Assembly (NCBI GenBank): GCA_963851255.1
Contig: CAWKOF010000004.1
Location: 124,001-188,000, forward strand
DNA from: Cybelea sp963851255
GTDB taxonomy: Bacteria > Vulcanimicrobiota > Vulcanimicrobiia > Vulcanimicrobiales > Vulcanimicrobiaceae
Reading direction: 5' to 3'
DNA: 64,000 bases
Every line of letters starts with the position of its first letter. The stretch's first letter is position 1. A program made the translations under genes and the position numbers. The notes beneath the pieces were generated by a model. The model did not search any database, had not been told where the DNA came from, and saw only the letters and a list, made by a program, of their open reading frames with translations. Positions 53,220 through 61,462 of the stretch are shown piece by piece.

Positions 53220-53415
53220 TGATTTCGCCGCTAATAACAGACGAATTAGGCCAAAAGCCCGATGTTCGCCATCGTACAGACCATCGGACCCACCAAAAAA
53301 CGAGGTTGGCACGGATTGCCACTTACGCCATGCTATTGATGCGAGCTGCGTTTATGCGCAGCGGCTATACGTATTTTGACCGCTCAAGCCGAGCGACTTC
53401 GGTAGAAAGAGGACC

Positions 53416-54042
53416 ATGAGCAGCCCAACCGGCCCTTTGCGAGTACTAATCATCGAGAAGCAACTGCTGTTTGCCAAAGCCGTGGCGCAGGTGCTTTCCG
53501 CCGACCCCGACGTCAAGGTCGTGGGAATCGCGGCGGGACGCGATGCCTCGGCACTCGCCAAAGATGTCGACGTCGTAATCATCGACATCGACACTGAAGA
53601 GATCGACAACGTCGTCGAACACTTCAAGAACCGATCTCCCCTCACCAAAATCTGCGCCCTTTCGTCGCACACGCAGGGGGAGCTCATGCAGCACTGCCTT
53701 TCTGCCGGTGCCGACGCTTATATCGTAAAGGATTCTTCGTTGCAGGAGCTGCTCACCGCCATTAAGGCGCTGGGTGAAGGCAACAGCTACGTCGATCCGC
53801 GAGTCGCGGCCTCGCTGCTTCGCCGGCGGGCACCGTCGAACCGTCCGACCAACGAGCTCTCGCCTCGCGAACGAGAGATCATACGGCTCATCGCGCAGGG
53901 GCTCTCGAATCGCGACATCGGGCGCCGTCTGGTGCTCTCCGAGAAGACGATCAAGAATCACGTCAGTCATATTTTCGCGAAGATACATTGTACGGCGCGT
54001 TCGCAAGCTGCGGTTCATGCGATCCGGATAGGCTTGGCGTAG
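53416..54042 (+). CDS. NarL/FixJ-type response regulator
   Basis: 208 aa, AGAGG six bases upstream of the ATG. Receiver domain (about 8-122) with the likely phospho-acceptor Asp57 in V-I-I-D-I-D and Lys in I-V-K-D-S-S. The usual Asp-Asp acidic pocket is Glu-Lys (residues 14-15), so phosphorylation may be weak or absent. LuxR HTH at about 144-205 (L-S-P-R-E-R-E-I-I, K-T-I-K-N-H-V). No cognate kinase is nearby. The last 80 bases overlap the 3' end of the opposite-strand GT87-like gene. Confidence 0.88.
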   Translation: MSSPTGPLRVLIIEKQLLFAKAVAQVLSADPDVKVVGIAAGRDASALAKDVDVVIIDIDTEEIDNVVEHFKNRSPLTKICALSSHTQGELMQHCLSAGADAYIVKDSSLQELLTAIKALGEGNSYVDPRVAASLLRRRAPSNRPTNELSPREREIIRLIAQGLSNRDIGRRLVLSEKTIKNHVSHIFAKIHCTARSQAAVHAIRIGLA

Positions 54043-55453
54043 AACCCATCGCAACGTCCGTCCCGCGCGGTTCCGGCGTCTGAAAGCAGAGGCGAACCGC
54101 ACCGATTGCGAGCAGCAGAAGACCGACCCAGGTCGGGAGCTTTAGAAGAGACGCCGGCGCAGTCAGCGCCGGCGTCGCGCGTAGATACTCGGCCCACGCG
54201 CTGAATGCCTGATCGTGGGCGGCGGCATGGAACGATTGAGTGACGAGGTTCGAACCGACTAAGGGATGTTGAACGTGTTGGAGCAATAGTATGCACGCCA
54301 ACGTTGCGAGCGTCGTGAGTATCGATATACCGATCCGTTTCTTCACGGGCCTCACGGCCCACACTCCGGACGCCACCCCGACGGCGTTTATCGTCAGCGC
54401 AGCAACGCCGGCGCGTTGCGTCCAAACGGCGACGAGCAGAGCGACGGCAACGACTCCGATCGTTTGGAACGCCACGCCTCGAAGCCGAGCGGCAATCACC
54501 AAAGCAGCCGCAAGCGAGAGCAATATTTGAATGTCGTGCAGGTAGATGCCGAACAGGAGCACGCAGGCGGGCGGCACGAGCGGCAACAGCTCGGGCTGCC
54601 GCCGGCGCACCGCGAGAATCCCGGCGATGACGACTCCGAAAGCTGCGACAAACCCGAACCATACCTTGCCTAGGAGCGATGCGACGGACGCGGTGAAACC
54701 GGCGGCGTAGAGCAAGTGGCTGAGGTTATACTGATCGGCCGCGACGATCTCGGCGTTCGCCATGCCCGGCAAGACTTGTGTCAGATACTCGACGTTGCGA
54801 TCGACGCCGACGGCAAAAACGCTAACGAGCGCCAGCGACGCCACCCCGAGTCCGACGGCCACGCGCGAACGCGGTGCAAAAAGGAACGTGGCTAGCACCG
54901 CCGGGAGCCCGACGTTCGGCTGAATCAACGCAACGCAGACGGCCAGGCCGGCGCCGAACCAGCGCCCACGCCAAATCAGGAAGGCGGCAGCGCATATTGC
55001 GGCCAGCGCGAGCGGCACGACCTCGCCGTACGCCACGTTGAGCAGCGTTAGCGGCGCGACGGCAAGCAATACGGCACCGCGCGGCGCCGGAAGCATCTCT
55101 GCGAGAACGTAGGCGGCTAGCGCCGACGCAAGCACGAGCAAGACTGCGAAAATCATCGACGCAAGCCGGGGTGGAAGCGTAGCCAAAGCGGCAAAGGGCG
55201 TCATCGCATAGCCCGGTAGCGGTGCCGGCTCGACATAGCCATCGGGTAGCGTTGACGGTGCGAGTCGCCGCTCGCACGAGCGCAACGGTTCTACCCTATA
55301 CGGGTCGACGCGTTCCTTGACAGCCACGCCGGCGCAGTAAAACGCCTTGAAACTCGCGCGCTCCACGTTGCCGTGAGCTGAGAGAAAGAGCGCTGCCGCG
55401 ACCAAGGCAAGCGCAACGCCGACAAAGATAGCATTCGATCCGGTTCGCTCCAC
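53963..55453 (-). CDS. GT87-like polytopic glycosyltransferase (DUF2029)
   Basis: 496 aa, GTG at 55453. About ten TM segments spread from residue 9 to 460. The N-terminal periplasmic loop has V-D-P-Y-R-V-E, the G-x-D-P-Y-like signature of GT87 mannosyltransferases that use polyprenyl-phosphate sugars. The final 35 residues after the last TM are low in hydrophobicity and overlap the response regulator on the other strand; the original stop may have been earlier. Possibly modifies EPS or another glycan on the periplasmic side. Confidence 0.75.
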   Translation of the reverse strand: MERTGSNAIFVGVALALVAAALFLSAHGNVERASFKAFYCAGVAVKERVDPYRVEPLRSCERRLAPSTLPDGYVEPAPLPGYAMTPFAALATLPPRLASMIFAVLLVLASALAAYVLAEMLPAPRGAVLLAVAPLTLLNVAYGEVVPLALAAICAAAFLIWRGRWFGAGLAVCVALIQPNVGLPAVLATFLFAPRSRVAVGLGVASLALVSVFAVGVDRNVEYLTQVLPGMANAEIVAADQYNLSHLLYAAGFTASVASLLGKVWFGFVAAFGVVIAGILAVRRRQPELLPLVPPACVLLFGIYLHDIQILLSLAAALVIAARLRGVAFQTIGVVAVALLVAVWTQRAGVAALTINAVGVASGVWAVRPVKKRIGISILTTLATLACILLLQHVQHPLVGSNLVTQSFHAAAHDQAFSAWAEYLRATPALTAPASLLKLPTWVGLLLLAIGAVRLCFQTPEPRGTDVAMGSTPSLSGSHEPQLANAPYNVSSRKYD

Positions 55454-55598
55454 GCCGCTAGCATACGGCGTCAGCGCAACGGCGCGCGAGTGCCACCCGG
55501 CGGTGTCGTGCGGGCGAATGACTCAGGCCCTAGAACGGGGACCTTCGATTCAAAGATCAATGGTTCGGACCGAAGTGGGCGGCGTCTTCTTGCCGAGT

Positions 55599-55604
55599 TA
55601 GAAT
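55599..55604 (+). promoter_or_regulatory. TAGAAT -10-like element before the GT39-like gene
   Basis: TAGAAT ends 7 bases before the GTG at 55612, again indicating a transcript with almost no leader. No clear -35. Confidence 0.35.
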
Positions 55605-55611
55605 AGCCAGT

Positions 55612-57120
55612 GTGGCGGCAACCGGACATCTCTCGTTAGCGACCGCGCGCCGGCCGTCGCTCGCGCTGATCGCGCTGTGCGCGAATCTGGCCGTGACGCT
55701 CCCGCTCGCCTATATCCTCAACCTATGGCAAGACGAAGCCTATACGCTTCAGACGACGGGCCACGGCCTTGCCTATGCCTTTCATCAGGCGCTCGCCTTC
55801 GAGCAGAACGCGCCCCTGTACTTTGTCTTCCTGGCTGCCTTGCGTCACCTGGGGACGAGCGTCTTCTTCTTGCGACTGCCCTCGGTGCTTTGCATTGCTG
55901 TCGCGGTCGCGCTGGTTCCGGAGCTAGCGCGCCGGTACGTTCCCGCGATCGACGCGGGGCTCGTGACTTTGGTCGCGGCCTGGAATCCTTTCGTGATCTG
56001 GGCGGCGGTAGAGATGCGCGTTTATGCGCTCATCATCGTCCTGTCGGCGTTGCTGCTACTGACCTTTTTCGACGCCTTTCTCGCTCGCACGCCCTCCAAG
56101 GCTTCCGCGTTCGCGTATGCGGTTTGTTGCATCCTCGCGCTCTACACGCAGTATTACCTCGGTTTTCTCATCGCAGCACAAGCCTTGACCTTGCTACTGG
56201 TCCAACGCCGCGCGATCGGGCGCTTTGCGCTCTGCGCGGCCGCCGGCGCGATCGCCTTTGCGCCGATGCTCGCGATCGTCCCCGCGCAAGTCCAAAACTT
56301 CAAGAGCGCGTTCACGCCGCCCACGTTTCCTCGCGCGGTCGAGGTTTTGGGCGCCATTCTCGCTCGCTATGCCTTTCCCGTCCTTATCCCGCATGCAAAG
56401 CTCGTCTATCTAGCGCTCGCGGTAGGCGCGGTCGTCGCCGCGATCGCCGCTCGCAAGAGATTCACCTCGTTCGGCAACGGGACGATTCTGCTCATCACGG
56501 CTTGGACGTTCCTGTTCTTCGCGGTCGCAAGCTACGCGACAGGCGTCCAAATCCTCGACCGTCATGCCGCATGCCTCTACCTTCCCTTTAGCCTCAGCAT
56601 CTTCGCGATCTTCACGTTCCTGCGCCGGCCGCTTCAAGAACGCGCGGCGCTTGGGTGGTCGTGCTTGGCGCTGTTGGCGTCGACGGTAGCACTCGTGCAA
56701 ACCTATGCGCCGCTCGCAAAGCCCGGCGATTGGATCCGCGCGACGGCCTACCTGCGGGCGCACGAGCGTTGGCAAGAGCCGATCGTCGTGTTTGAAGCAG
56801 AAAATGCGCTGCCGCTGGCCTACTACTACCACGGCCCCAACCGGATCGTCGCGATTCCTCGCGGCGTCGATTTCCGCCGTTACGACGTGACCAGCTTCGT
56901 GCTGCACGGAGGGAGTGAAGTCCAGGCCGCCATCCCGCCCGCGCGGCGAGTCTGGCTGGTTACCGCGGGGGAGTGTGCCTCGGCAAACATACGATTTGGC
57001 TGCGACGTGCTCGAACGCTACGTCGCGCAGCACTACCGCACCGATTCGAGCGCTTCGTTCTATGGTTCGCGGATTCGGCTGCTTCAGCTCACGGCAGCTG
57101 CCCGACGGCCGTCCTCCTAG
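55612..57120 (+). CDS. GT39/ArnT-like polytopic glycosyltransferase
   Basis: 502 aa, GTG start. GT-C fold: the first periplasmic loop has W-Q-D-E-A-Y-T (about 38-44), the catalytic Asp-Glu pair of PMT/ArnT proteins, followed by A-P-L-Y-F. About eleven TM segments, then a soluble C-terminal domain (about 375-500) with several Cys. Transfers a sugar from polyprenyl phosphate in the periplasm. Two polyprenyl-sugar GT-C genes lie back to back here. Confidence 0.85.
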   Translation: MAATGHLSLATARRPSLALIALCANLAVTLPLAYILNLWQDEAYTLQTTGHGLAYAFHQALAFEQNAPLYFVFLAALRHLGTSVFFLRLPSVLCIAVAVALVPELARRYVPAIDAGLVTLVAAWNPFVIWAAVEMRVYALIIVLSALLLLTFFDAFLARTPSKASAFAYAVCCILALYTQYYLGFLIAAQALTLLLVQRRAIGRFALCAAAGAIAFAPMLAIVPAQVQNFKSAFTPPTFPRAVEVLGAILARYAFPVLIPHAKLVYLALAVGAVVAAIAARKRFTSFGNGTILLITAWTFLFFAVASYATGVQILDRHAACLYLPFSLSIFAIFTFLRRPLQERAALGWSCLALLASTVALVQTYAPLAKPGDWIRATAYLRAHERWQEPIVVFEAENALPLAYYYHGPNRIVAIPRGVDFRRYDVTSFVLHGGSEVQAAIPPARRVWLVTAGECASANIRFGCDVLERYVAQHYRTDSSASFYGSRIRLLQLTAAARRPSS

Positions 57121-57135
57121 GAGCTCGGAGCTATG

Positions 57136-57249
57136 ATGCGCTCGGTTGCTTTAAAAGCCCAGAAATTTTCGGCCTTCCTGCTGGCGCTGGCGGTCTTAAT
57201 GTTGTACGCTTGCTGGAACGTAGCCGACTTAGCCAATTTGTACTACTAG
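57136..57249 (+). CDS. 37-residue single-TM small protein
   Basis: GGAG lies 5 bases before the ATG at 57136 (another ATG at 57133). The peptide has a basic start (R-S-V-A-L-K-A-Q-K), a 16-residue hydrophobic helix containing Leu/Ala and a Cys, then a short acidic/aromatic tail ending N-L-Y-Y. Too small for default gene calling. Looks like a small membrane protein or a prepeptide with a signal sequence. No homology claimed. Confidence 0.45.
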   Translation: MRSVALKAQKFSAFLLALAVLMLYACWNVADLANLYY

Positions 57250-57287
57250 GTTTACGCTACTAGGGTGATCCTCGAAAGGGACTTGAG

Positions 57288-57422
57288 ATGGACTACTTTT
57301 TCGCAATGCTCGTCGGACTTATACAGTATTTCAACCCCGCGGACGATACGCCCGGCGGGATGACGTCTTCCATTAGCGTGTCGACGGCCGTAGTTGCGAT
57401 GATCCCCAACGAAATCTCATAG
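57288..57422 (+). CDS. 44-residue small protein
   Basis: ATG at 57288 with AAAGGGA 7-13 bases upstream. Sequence opens M-D-Y-F-F-A-M-L-V-G-L-I-Q-Y, a hydrophobic aromatic helix, then D-D-T-P-G-G and a Ser/Val-rich C-terminal half ending P-N-E-I-S. The Gly-Gly after T-P may be incidental or a processing site. Lies between another small ORF and a TPR-type regulator. Not recognised. Confidence 0.45.
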   Translation: MDYFFAMLVGLIQYFNPADDTPGGMTSSISVSTAVVAMIPNEIS

Positions 57423-57433
57423 TTTCTAATGAA

Positions 57434-57474
57434 AAGCCCTGACTTGGCAGCAGGAGGCCAGCCGAGCGGGGCTT
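57434..57474 (+). other. Structured intergenic segment before the TPR-LuxR gene
   Basis: AAGCCC (57434-57439) can pair with GGGCTT (57469-57474), and inner TTGGC with GCCAG. A 40-base hairpin between the small ORF stop and the regulator, either an attenuator or a terminator of the small-ORF transcript. No T tract, so termination is doubtful. Confidence 0.35.
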
Positions 57475-57542
57475 AAGCGAGCGTTGGGAAGACAATACCA
57501 GCGGCGTCTTTTCAATGCTTAGATCAGCGAGGAGCGACATTT

Positions 57543-59054
57543 TTGTTCCCCGGCCTTGAGACGTTCTCGGAACAGTCTCCACTCGAGCTCTATCTAGAGG
57601 GCCGTCTTGACGCATGTCTGCGCGCAACCGCCGGCGCAACGTCCGTCGCAGATCAAATCCTCCGCGTCCGAGCGCTCATTCGGAAAACCGATTACCTGAC
57701 CGCGCTCGACACGATCGCCGGCATCGAACCTAAGGACGACAACGCCTCAGCGCTTCTGCTAGCCCTCAAATCGTCGTGTCATTCCTATCGCGGCGAGCTC
57801 GATCTTGCGCGCGGCGCCCTAGCGGCGGTCCGGCCAAACGAGTACGCGCTCGACGTCCGGTTCGAACTGGCGTATGCAAGGGTTCTCATCGCTTGGGTCG
57901 AGGGCGACTCGGATGCCATGGAGCGAGCTCTTTACGATTTCGGCGACAGTCCGTCGGAGAGCGTGCTCGCCCGCTGGTACTTCGCTCGCTCGTGGATTGC
58001 GGCGCTGCGCGGCGAATTCGTCCAACAGCTTGCACTGCTCGAGCAGACGGCCCAACACATCGTTGCGTCGCCCCGGTCGCTCGATCTATTTCTGCTCGCA
58101 AAGGCGACTCGAGCAATGGTCCACTTGGTGCGTGAAATCCATGCACCCGAGACGTTTGCCTTCGCCGTACGCATGGTCGAGTCGCTGCCGTGGAACGAGG
58201 AACTCGAAACCGAGCGTTTCTTGACGTTCCGCGGACTCGCTTGGGCATATGCGTTACGCGGGTTACACGAGAAGGCGTTTCAATACGCATATTTTGCCCG
58301 CGACATCGCACCGTCGGCGAGTTGGGTCACTGCGTCGTATTGCGACCAGGCGTATCTCGCGCGGATGGCCGGAGAGAACCGCAGCGCCGACGCACTGGTA
58401 GATCATGCGGTCGCATGCGCGAAGGAAACGGATTGGACTTCTCGCGGCGAAGAGCGCGTCTCGCTGTTGAATCTCGTGGAGCTCGTCGCCGACCGCGATC
58501 CCGCCGCGGCGCGCGCAGTCCTATCGATCTACGAGGCGATTCCGGTCGCCGTGGCGCCGGCACTCGCTTTCGCGCACGACGTTCGCTTGTCGGCGATGGA
58601 AGAGTACGCCGCAGGCGTCGCGCTTGCGGCATCTGGTGAGCGTGGAGCGGCGGTCGAGGAGCTCGCAAGCGCCTACTCTACCTTCTCGTCTATCGGCTAT
58701 GCGTGGCGGGCTGCCGCCGCAGCCCTGCGGATTCATATGGTCACCGGAGAGGATACGTGGCTGCGCTATGCCAGCGACGCGGTGCAGGACTTTACGCAGA
58801 GCTCGGTGGCCGAACAGATTCGCCGGCGCGCGGCGGCGACGGTCGTGGATCCCCGAGTTGCGGCGCTCACGCCGGCCCAGCGGCGAGTCTTCGCACTTCT
58901 GTGCGAAGGGCTGAGCGACAAGGAGATCGCCAAGAGCTTGGGCATCTCGCCGGAAACCGCCAAAAACCACGCTGCGCGCGTCAGGACGGCGTTCCGCGTT
59001 CACTCACGAGCGGCCCTGATCGCGAGCACGCGAGGGCTGGCGGCGGTCGTCTAA
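57543..59054 (+). CDS. TPR-like repeat regulator with C-terminal LuxR HTH
   Basis: 503 aa from a TTG with AGGAG 8 bases before it. Residues about 15-420 are helical TPR-like repeats. The C-terminus (about 440-500) is a LuxR HTH: L-T-P-A-Q-R-R-V-F-A-L-L, D-K-E-I-A-K-S-L-G-I-S-P-E-T-A-K-N-H. Such proteins sense proteins or peptides and activate nearby genes. Immediately upstream of the Wza-type exporter and downstream of two tiny ORFs. No NB-ARC domain, unlike MalT/STAND types. Confidence 0.82.
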   Translation: MFPGLETFSEQSPLELYLEGRLDACLRATAGATSVADQILRVRALIRKTDYLTALDTIAGIEPKDDNASALLLALKSSCHSYRGELDLARGALAAVRPNEYALDVRFELAYARVLIAWVEGDSDAMERALYDFGDSPSESVLARWYFARSWIAALRGEFVQQLALLEQTAQHIVASPRSLDLFLLAKATRAMVHLVREIHAPETFAFAVRMVESLPWNEELETERFLTFRGLAWAYALRGLHEKAFQYAYFARDIAPSASWVTASYCDQAYLARMAGENRSADALVDHAVACAKETDWTSRGEERVSLLNLVELVADRDPAAARAVLSIYEAIPVAVAPALAFAHDVRLSAMEEYAAGVALAASGERGAAVEELASAYSTFSSIGYAWRAAAAALRIHMVTGEDTWLRYASDAVQDFTQSSVAEQIRRRAAATVVDPRVAALTPAQRRVFALLCEGLSDKEIAKSLGISPETAKNHAARVRTAFRVHSRAALIASTRGLAAVV

Positions 59055-59083
59055 GGCCCGATCCGCCTGCGTATAGCCCACCT

Positions 59084-59100
59084 GTCCCCCTGAAGGGGAC
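59084..59100. promoter_or_regulatory. GTCCCC/GGGGAC inverted repeat
   Basis: Six-base arms with a 5-base spacer between the regulator stop and the exporter gene. May be a terminator hairpin (no T run) or an operator. The arms echo the GTCCC-type half-sites seen before other EPS-linked genes. Confidence 0.4.
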
Positions 59101-59155
59101 CGGTGCCCCAAGCCGATTGCGGCATGGGTCGGTTCCCTGCCGCGGCGCGACGCCG

Positions 59156-59161
59156 TACAAT
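59156..59161 (+). promoter_or_regulatory. TACAAT -10 element of the exporter gene
   Basis: TACAAT ends 6 bases before the ATG at 59168. Suggests independent, near-leaderless transcription of the Wza-type gene. Confidence 0.4.
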
Positions 59162-59167
59162 TCAGTT

Positions 59168-60073
59168 ATGGGTCGCTCATCTGCTTTTGTCGCCCTGCTG
59201 TTCGCAGGCGCCGTTTCCTTTTGCGCCGGCAGTGCCTCGGCGGACTCCGCCGGGAATCCAACTCGCATTCATCCCGGGGACCAGCTAAGCGTTCAGGTCT
59301 ACGGCGACCAAACGCTCTCTCAGAACGTGATCGTGCTCGGCGACGGCACCGTCGACTACCCGCTGATCGGACGCGTTCGGGTAGCCGGCAAAACCCCAGA
59401 CCAAGCGGCCGCCGCGTTCGTCACGCATCTGCGCCAATACGTGCGCAATCCGGTCGTTAACGTTCTGATCGCGCAGCTCGGTCAACCCGACGTGCTGGTG
59501 CTCGGCGACGTGAAGACCCCCGGAAAGTATCAGTTGCGCTCAGATGCAAAGCTGACCGACGCAATCGCCGCTGCCGGCGGGCTGGTCAACACCAACGGCG
59601 CGTTTCCCAACGCTCGCGTCGCCGATGCCAGCGGCAACGTGCAAACCGTATCGCTGCAGAATCTGCTGCAGCGCGGCGACACGGCACTCGATCTCTCCTT
59701 GGGCGAAGGTTCGGTTGTTTACGTCCCGGGCAGAACGCCGCTGATCGTCGAGGTCGCCGGCGCGGTCGATCACCCCGGCGACGTGCAGGTTAGTGAAGGC
59801 GACCATCTCTCCATCGCCATTGCAAAGGCCGGGAACAGCCAAAACTCGCAAGCTGATCTCAACCACATTCGGCTCGTACGAACCGATCCGAGCGGAAAGC
59901 AAACAACGCAACAAATCAACCTCTACGACGCGCTCAACAAAGGTGACTATCAGGTCGATGTGGCGCTGCAGAAAGGCGACGTCATCTACGTTCCGCAGTC
60001 AGCGAAGCATTCCGACTTCTTCGGCGGACTCGGCTCTGGTCTGCTCTACGTTCTTACACGACTGATTCCCTAA
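59168..60073 (+). CDS. Wza-type polysaccharide export protein
   Basis: 301 aa. Signal peptide (1-24). Poly_export domain (about 30-105) with I-H-P-G-D-Q-L-S-V-Q-V-Y-G and G-x-V-x-Y-P-L-I-G-x-V-x-V-A-G. Two SLBB domains follow: V-L-G-D-V-K-x-P-G-x-Y (about 110-190) and V-A-G-A-V-D-H-P-G-D-V (about 195-280). A C-terminal hydrophobic helix completes it. Exports EPS across the outer membrane with the Wzc-type protein. No lipobox Cys, unlike E. coli Wza. A longer frame upstream overlaps the regulator and is rejected. Confidence 0.9.
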   Translation: MGRSSAFVALLFAGAVSFCAGSASADSAGNPTRIHPGDQLSVQVYGDQTLSQNVIVLGDGTVDYPLIGRVRVAGKTPDQAAAAFVTHLRQYVRNPVVNVLIAQLGQPDVLVLGDVKTPGKYQLRSDAKLTDAIAAAGGLVNTNGAFPNARVADASGNVQTVSLQNLLQRGDTALDLSLGEGSVVYVPGRTPLIVEVAGAVDHPGDVQVSEGDHLSIAIAKAGNSQNSQADLNHIRLVRTDPSGKQTTQQINLYDALNKGDYQVDVALQKGDVIYVPQSAKHSDFFGGLGSGLLYVLTRLIP

Positions 60074-60102
60074 CTTTCTCGGCTTCGCAAGGAGTTACGG
60101 CG

Positions 60103-61458
60103 ATGTCTAAATGCTGCTATCGAGGCATGGTCATCTTCTTCGGTATCGTAATCAGTGCGTGCGGTCGCGGCGCGCAGTCCTCGGACGAGCTCTTACCTCA
60201 GGCGCACACGCCGGTTTCGCAATCGCCGGCCTCACAGTCCGGCAAGATTTCGCACGTGGTGATCGTCATTCAGGAGAACCGAAGCTTCGATAATCTCTTT
60301 GCGACGTTTCCAAAGGCCGACGGTGCGACCAAGGGTTTGCTTTACGGCGGTGGCTACGTCAATCTCACAGAGCGCAAGCTCGAAAGCGGCCTCACCCTCG
60401 ACAATAGCTGGAGTGCCTTCCAAACCTCCTACGACGGCGGCAAGATGGACGGCTTCAATCTCGTGTACGTCAACGAGCACCGGTGCACGTGTGCCTATCA
60501 GTACGTCAACCCGATAGACATCAAACCCTATTGGTCGATGGCCAAGCAGTACGTGCTGGGAGACCATATGTTCCCGACGCAGGCCAGCGGAAGCTTTACG
60601 GCACACCAGGATCTGATCCGAGGCGGCACCGAGCTTAACTCGTATGAAACGCTCATCGACTTCCCGACCGACGGTCCGTGGGGCTGCGATGCGCCGCCCG
60701 GCGTGGTGACCTCATTGCTTACCAGCTCCGGCCAGTACCTGCAGGGTCAAGGGCCATTTCCTTGCTTCACCTATAACACGATGCGCGATCTGCTTGACGC
60801 TAAGGGGGTGTCGTGGAAATACTACACGCCGACGATCACCACTCACGGCGGCGATCTCTGGAACGCGTACGATGCGATCAAGGCGGTGCGTGAAGGATCG
60901 GAATGGTCGACCAACATCTCCTCGCCCGAAACGAACATTTTCAAGGATATCTCCGGAGGCGCACTGCCGGCCGTCTCGTGGATAGTTCCCGACGGCCAGA
61001 ACTCGGATCATCCCGCTCAGCAACTGTGGGGCATTAAAAAGGACACCGGCCCCTCGTGGGTTGCGTCGATCGTCAACGCGATCGGCCAGAGCCAGTATTG
61101 GAACTCGAGCGCGATCGTGGTGGTGTGGGATGACTGGGGCGGATTCTACGATCACGTCGCACCCCCGCAGCTCGATTACACCGGACTCGGTTTCAGAGTG
61201 CCGCTGCTCGTCGTCTCGCCGTATGCTAAGGCCGGCTACGTTTCACATACCCCTTACGAGTTCGCCAGCATCTTGAAGTTCGTGGAGCGGACGTTCGGGC
61301 TGGGCAGCCTGGGGACGACCGACGTTCGCGCGACCAGTATCGGAAACGTGTTCGACTTCAAGCACGGCCCGCGGACCTTCACACCTATAGCAGCAAAGTA
61401 TTCGAAATCGTTTTTCGAGCGCCAGCGACCGTCGAACATGCCGGTCGACACAAACTAA
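60103..61458 (+). CDS. Phosphoesterase-family lipoprotein (second paralogue)
   Basis: 451 aa with AAGGAG upstream of the ATG. Lipobox V-I-S-A-C near residue 20. Q-E-N-R-S-F-D-N-L-F, G-D-H-M-F and W-D-D-W-G-G-F-Y-D-H-V-A-P-P as in PF04185. Ends P-V-D-T-N like the protein at 30697-32058. Follows the exporter gene by 29 bases and is probably co-transcribed. A role in lipid or polymer phosphoester turnover is inferred. Confidence 0.88.
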   Translation: MSKCCYRGMVIFFGIVISACGRGAQSSDELLPQAHTPVSQSPASQSGKISHVVIVIQENRSFDNLFATFPKADGATKGLLYGGGYVNLTERKLESGLTLDNSWSAFQTSYDGGKMDGFNLVYVNEHRCTCAYQYVNPIDIKPYWSMAKQYVLGDHMFPTQASGSFTAHQDLIRGGTELNSYETLIDFPTDGPWGCDAPPGVVTSLLTSSGQYLQGQGPFPCFTYNTMRDLLDAKGVSWKYYTPTITTHGGDLWNAYDAIKAVREGSEWSTNISSPETNIFKDISGGALPAVSWIVPDGQNSDHPAQQLWGIKKDTGPSWVASIVNAIGQSQYWNSSAIVVVWDDWGGFYDHVAPPQLDYTGLGFRVPLLVVSPYAKAGYVSHTPYEFASILKFVERTFGLGSLGTTDVRATSIGNVFDFKHGPRTFTPIAAKYSKSFFERQRPSNMPVDTN

Positions 61459-61462
61459 AAGC

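Noticed and set aside
58703..59167. Upstream extension of the Wza-type gene
   Set aside because: Runs through the regulator gene in another frame. The signal peptide starts at 59168 with its own -10.
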